Source of the DNA: TA-21 sp035620895
Lineage (GTDB): Archaea > Thermoproteota > Nitrososphaeria > Nitrososphaerales > Nitrososphaeraceae
Assembly (NCBI GenBank): GCA_035620895.1
Contig: DASPFY010000010.1
Location: 1 to 64,000, forward strand
Length of the DNA: 64,000 nt
Direction of reading: 5' to 3'
The position numbers and the translations under genes were made by a program. The notes beneath the pieces are model-generated. The model was not told the DNA's origin and ran no database searches. It saw only the letters and a list, made by a program, of their open reading frames with translations. Shown piece after piece: positions 62,738-64,000 of the stretch; position 1 is the stretch's first letter, and each line of letters begins with the position of its first letter.

Positions 62738-64000
62738 TTGAGATTGGTAGTGTTATTACCCATTTTAATGGTATTTGTTTTATTGTCTAGCAGTGTTTTT
62801 GATATTGGGCTTTCCCAGATTCAGTTTCAAGTTAACTCTGTATTTATTGGTATTTTGTCAAATGGTGACTCAATTGTACAATACGATCTTCGTTTGAAAA
62901 CTAACACTAGCGAAATTACATTGCCATTAGTTGGCGGTAACATTAACGACATTTTGGTTAGAAACTACTTGTCAAAATATTTGGTATATACGTTCAATTC
63001 TGTAACTAATGAAATAAAGATTAATTCACAAAATGAATCACAGATAAGAATTACATATCAAACGCCTGATCTTGTTAACAAACGGGAAAGAGAATGGAGC
63101 TTTCTTATAAATTCTGCTTTCCCATTTACAGTAAAATTACCCAATGATGCAGTAGTAACCAATTTAGGAGAACAGTCACCATCATTAATTAGAAAATTAG
63201 GAGGGCAGAATTTATTATCATTCGATAAAGGAAGAATTTCTATAGATTATGTTATTGGTTATGCAGGAACACGAGAACAAGCAATAATATCTATAAATTC
63301 AGCAGAATTGGATCTGGCAAAAGCAGAAAGTGAACACACAGGAATAAATCTAGGCAATGTCAAGGACATTCTCCAAAACGCAAAGACTGCATTAAATCAG
63401 AGTAATTTTATTGATGCAGAACGTCTTGCAAATAATGCCAGCGATTTATCAGGAATAATCACAGAGTCATTTGAAATCTCCAAGGATGCGATGAGTAATG
63501 CCACTCGTAAAATAGAGGACTTGCAAGGCATGAATGTTGATACTTCACAAGCATCAGGATTTGTTTCAAAATCAAATATTGAGTTTTTCCAGGGTAATTA
63601 CCCTAAGGCTTTAGAATATGCCAACCTTGCTTTAAATAGTCTAGAACCTCCAAGACAAGAACAAATATTTCTGAATTCAAGTTCTACAGTATATTTACTG
63701 TTAATTCCACTTGCAGTATCAGTTGGATTTTTCATGATTCGAAAGTACATAAGAAGATTTAATCAACAAAAACAATCATCTTCGATCAAAACAGATCCTT
63801 TAAAATCCAATACTGCAACCAATACGTTTAAAGAAAATAATTTTATTGAAAAACAATTCCCTATCAAAGAACAAATAGATAACGAATCCCCTACGGATAA
63901 TTCAGATCTGCACAACTTGGTTACTGATATTATCAGACAAAAAGGAAATTTGAAACCAGAGGAGAAGGAAATTCTATTTTATATTTCTGAAAAGGAGGGA
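62738..64000 (+). CDS. Membrane-anchored extracellular protein with cytoplasmic tail (3' truncated)
   Basis: The frame runs from TTG 62738 to the right edge without a stop (421 codons). N-terminal hydrophobic signal (residues 3-20) is followed by about 160 extracellular residues. A helical region comes next (about 195-300, Asn/Ala/Glu-rich, e.g. 'ELDLAKAESEHTGINLGN'). A transmembrane segment (about residues 316-335, 'VYLLLIPLAVSVGFFMI') precedes a polar linker and a start of a possible winged-helix domain ('KPEEKEILFYISEKEG'). The topology suggests a membrane-bound regulator or sensor. Family not recognised; the rest lies outside the window. Confidence 0.7.
   Translation, partial: MRLVVLLPILMVFVLLSSSVFDIGLSQIQFQVNSVFIGILSNGDSIVQYDLRLKTNTSEITLPLVGGNINDILVRNYLSKYLVYTFNSVTNEIKINSQNESQIRITYQTPDLVNKREREWSFLINSAFPFTVKLPNDAVVTNLGEQSPSLIRKLGGQNLLSFDKGRISIDYVIGYAGTREQAIISINSAELDLAKAESEHTGINLGNVKDILQNAKTALNQSNFIDAERLANNASDLSGIITESFEISKDAMSNATRKIEDLQGMNVDTSQASGFVSKSNIEFFQGNYPKALEYANLALNSLEPPRQEQIFLNSSSTVYLLLIPLAVSVGFFMIRKYIRRFNQQKQSSSIKTDPLKSNTATNTFKENNFIEKQFPIKEQIDNESPTDNSDLHNLVTDIIRQKGNLKPEEKEILFYISEKEG

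Noticed and set aside
1..64000. rRNA genes, plasmid origin or insertion sequence
   Set aside because: No rRNA-like sequence, no transposase and no origin structure recognised; one tRNA only.

Overview
The window looks like a chromosomal segment of an ammonia-oxidising thaumarchaeon (Nitrososphaeria), most likely of the AT-rich Nitrososphaeraceae / Nitrosocosmicus type. That genus-level guess is an inference from gene content and base composition. The domain-level evidence is strong: archaeal aIF2-alpha with Nop10, aIF1A, Rio2, Tsr3, a free-standing archaeal histone, an LSm protein, archaeal PheS/PheT/TrpS/CoaD, UPF0200/UPF0201, and a eukaryotic-type DNA topoisomerase IB, which is a thaumarchaeal hallmark. 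A 3-hydroxyacyl-CoA dehydrogenase and an ADP-forming acyl-CoA synthetase fit the 3-hydroxypropionate/4-hydroxybutyrate carbon-fixation cycle of this group.

Layout. 1-1935: end of a large secreted adhesin-like protein with cadherin-like repeats, interrupted by a BNR/sialidase-like segment. 2.0-5.7 kb: F420-type LLM oxidoreductase, M20 peptidase, small zinc ribbon and an isocitrate lyase/PEP-mutase family enzyme. 5.7-19.5 kb: a cell-surface glycan island with mixed strands, holding a membrane GT-C-like protein, an asparagine-synthase-like protein, several glycosyltransferases, sugar epimerases, a methyltransferase, WecB, a GGR-like flavoprotein and a decayed epimerase pseudogene. Small secreted or membrane proteins are scattered through it. 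20-21.5 kb: two more secreted proteins. 21.5-30.3 kb: a translation/RNA and cofactor block (Nop10, aIF2-alpha, cobalamin adenosyltransferase, an MtrA-like corrinoid protein, dUTPase, a RadA-like ATPase lacking the Walker A lysine, LSm, MetK, Rio2, SDR, CbiD, aIF1A). 30.5-39.6 kb: dehydrogenases, a gene-poor stretch with three hairpins, histone, UPF0200/0201, Tsr3, 3-hydroxyacyl-CoA dehydrogenase and AhcY. 39.66 kb: tRNA-Val(CAC). 40-45 kb: a siroheme nitrite/sulfite reductase, a rhodanese, TfuA and YcaO, plus a short reading frame not previously obvious whose product resembles the leader-like NHLP peptides linked to RiPP enzymes. 45-64 kb: PheST, TrpS, CoaD, a ferredoxin, a UbiE-like methyltransferase, two winged-helix regulators, an ADP-forming CoA ligase, A-type Fe-S carrier, GDH, TatA, Toprim protein, SufS-SufU, a PAP2-like protein, Topo IB and a membrane protein cut by the right edge.

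How it fits together. MetK and AhcY belong to the SAM cycle that feeds the methyltransferases and CbiD. The cobalamin genes plus the MtrA-like protein suggest corrinoid-dependent methyl transfer outside methanogenesis. SufS, SufU and the A-type carrier supply Fe-S clusters. The reductase-rhodanese pair next to YcaO-TfuA suggests sulfur supply for thioamide (or related) backbone modification of an unknown target. The 58-residue NHLP-like peptide, divergent from ycaO, is the best candidate in this window for a previously undescribed system.
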